This document shows positions 63,592-64,000 of a stretch of 64,000 nt of DNA, one piece after another. The notes beneath the pieces are model-generated. The model saw only the letters and a list, made by a program, of their open reading frames with translations. It did not search any database and was not told the origin of the DNA. Each line of letters begins with the position of its first letter. Position 1 is the stretch's first letter. The stretch covers positions 620,001 to 684,000 of the forward strand of contig NZ_QVTD01000003.1 in the NCBI RefSeq assembly GCF_003429105.1, written 5' to 3'. The translations under genes and the position numbers were made by a program. The DNA comes from Peribacillus glennii. GTDB lineage: Bacteria > Bacillota > Bacilli > Bacillales > DSM-1321.

Positions 63592-64000
63592 CTTGTTTCC
63601 TCCTCTCGCAACAACACCCCGAACACCCCTGCCAGCTCCTCTTTCAAAAACGGTTCAAGTTCCAGTTCGAAAACCAAGAGCTGTATGCGGTTCCGTTCCA
63701 ACACCTTCAATGCTGACTCTAATATTTCAGGTTGTGTTGAATCTTTTTCAGAGGGGATTGCAAGGTTCACTTGCACCGGTTCTTCCTGAAGTACAGTTGA
63801 AGCTTCTAACCCTTGCGCCGGGAGAAAAGCCCCTTGGTTTTGGACTTTCATTATTGCCTTTTGTAATGCATTTCGCATAGCCACTGTTTTATTTAAGCCT
63901 ACACAGCCAAACCAGCCGCAGCTTGTGCCGACCCATACTACAGGGAAACCTGACACTTCCCTTCCTAAGCCTATCATCGGAGATCCCTGCATCGTTGTAA
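63588..64000 (-). CDS. Thiazole-containing bacteriocin maturation protein, C-terminal part
   Basis: The last 136 or so residues of a larger protein whose start lies beyond the window. It contains GFPVVWVGTSCGWFGCVGLN and RNALQKAIMKVQNQGAF. This matches the tail of the maturation protein that precedes the YcaO fusion in heterocycloanthracin-type clusters of Bacillus. The stop overlaps the YcaO start (ATGA). It has no identified catalytic motif in view. Confidence 0.82.
   Translation of the reverse strand, partial: TTMQGSPMIGLGREVSGFPVVWVGTSCGWFGCVGLNKTVAMRNALQKAIMKVQNQGAFLPAQGLEASTVLQEEPVQVNLAIPSEKDSTQPEILESALKVLERNRIQLLVFELELEPFLKEELAGVFGVLLREEETR

Noticed and set aside
1..64000. CRISPR array, tRNA/rRNA genes, intact prophage or conjugative element
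   Set aside because: No regularly spaced repeats, no cloverleaf or rRNA-like segments, and no phage structural or conjugation genes were recognised on reading either strand.

Overview
The window reads as chromosome of an endospore-forming member of the Bacillaceae. It is AT-rich, with strong AGGAGG-type ribosome binding sites and TTG/GTG starts, and carries spoVS, a sporulene-type squalene-hopene cyclase (sqhC), comK, a yppC-type DUF2515 gene, CcpA-like cre sites and a B. subtilis-like rhamnose operon (rhaEW-rhaR-rhaB-rhaA). No tRNA, rRNA, CRISPR array or intact prophage was seen. Genus and species cannot be fixed from this stretch.

Layout. 0-9.5 kb: a PAS-GGDEF-EAL signalling protein behind a c-di-GMP-I riboswitch, a YbfB-like MFS carrier, a cyclase/FAH-hydrolase pair preceded by a palindrome and a cre-like site, and an EntS-type MFS exporter. 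9.5-19.5 kb: small transport and enzyme genes (Zn-alcohol dehydrogenase, EamA and RDD membrane proteins, YdjM-type hydrolase, HD alarmone hydrolase, LMW phosphatase). They are mixed with decayed genes and a dead ISXO2/IS1595 transposase sitting beside a degraded copy of the dehydrogenase 3' end. 20-35.5 kb: a long run of minus-strand sugar catabolism genes. One block is a two-permease ABC importer with a ribokinase-like kinase, a Rpe/AlsE-like epimerase, an AraB-like kinase and its own DeoR regulator, substrate unknown. The next block is the rhamnose system without its mutarotase. 35.8-44.5 kb: serA behind a ZTP riboswitch, a YkvA protein, an M14 peptidase, a HAD phosphatase coupled to a ruined ASCH gene, GNAT, a Xi-class GST and a ComK homologue. 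45-60 kb: a chemoreceptor with an orphan CheA-P1 (Hpt) protein, sqhC divergent from DUF2515, remnants of a two-component system and a cupin gene, an LD-carboxypeptidase, a cold-shock protein, a SET-domain protein, spoVS, dbpA, and a metallo-beta-lactamase-fold hydrolase preceded by a near-perfect FadR box. 60-64 kb: a thiazole/oxazole-modified microcin (TOMM) biosynthesis operon (maturation protein, leader-binding/YcaO cyclodehydratase, SagB dehydrogenase) that runs off the right edge.

How it fits together. The central third is specialised for plant-type sugars. Rhamnose passes from RhaA to RhaB to the bifunctional aldolase/lactaldehyde dehydrogenase RhaEW, with two DeoR regulators and a shared upstream AT-rich motif hinting at joint control. 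Several single genes sit under RNA or DNA switches visible in the sequence (c-di-GMP, ZTP, FadR-like, cre-like). The right edge encodes a ribosomally made, azole-modified peptide whose precursor gene is not in view. An unusually large number of frameshifted or truncated genes (at least nine) marks the accessory intervals.
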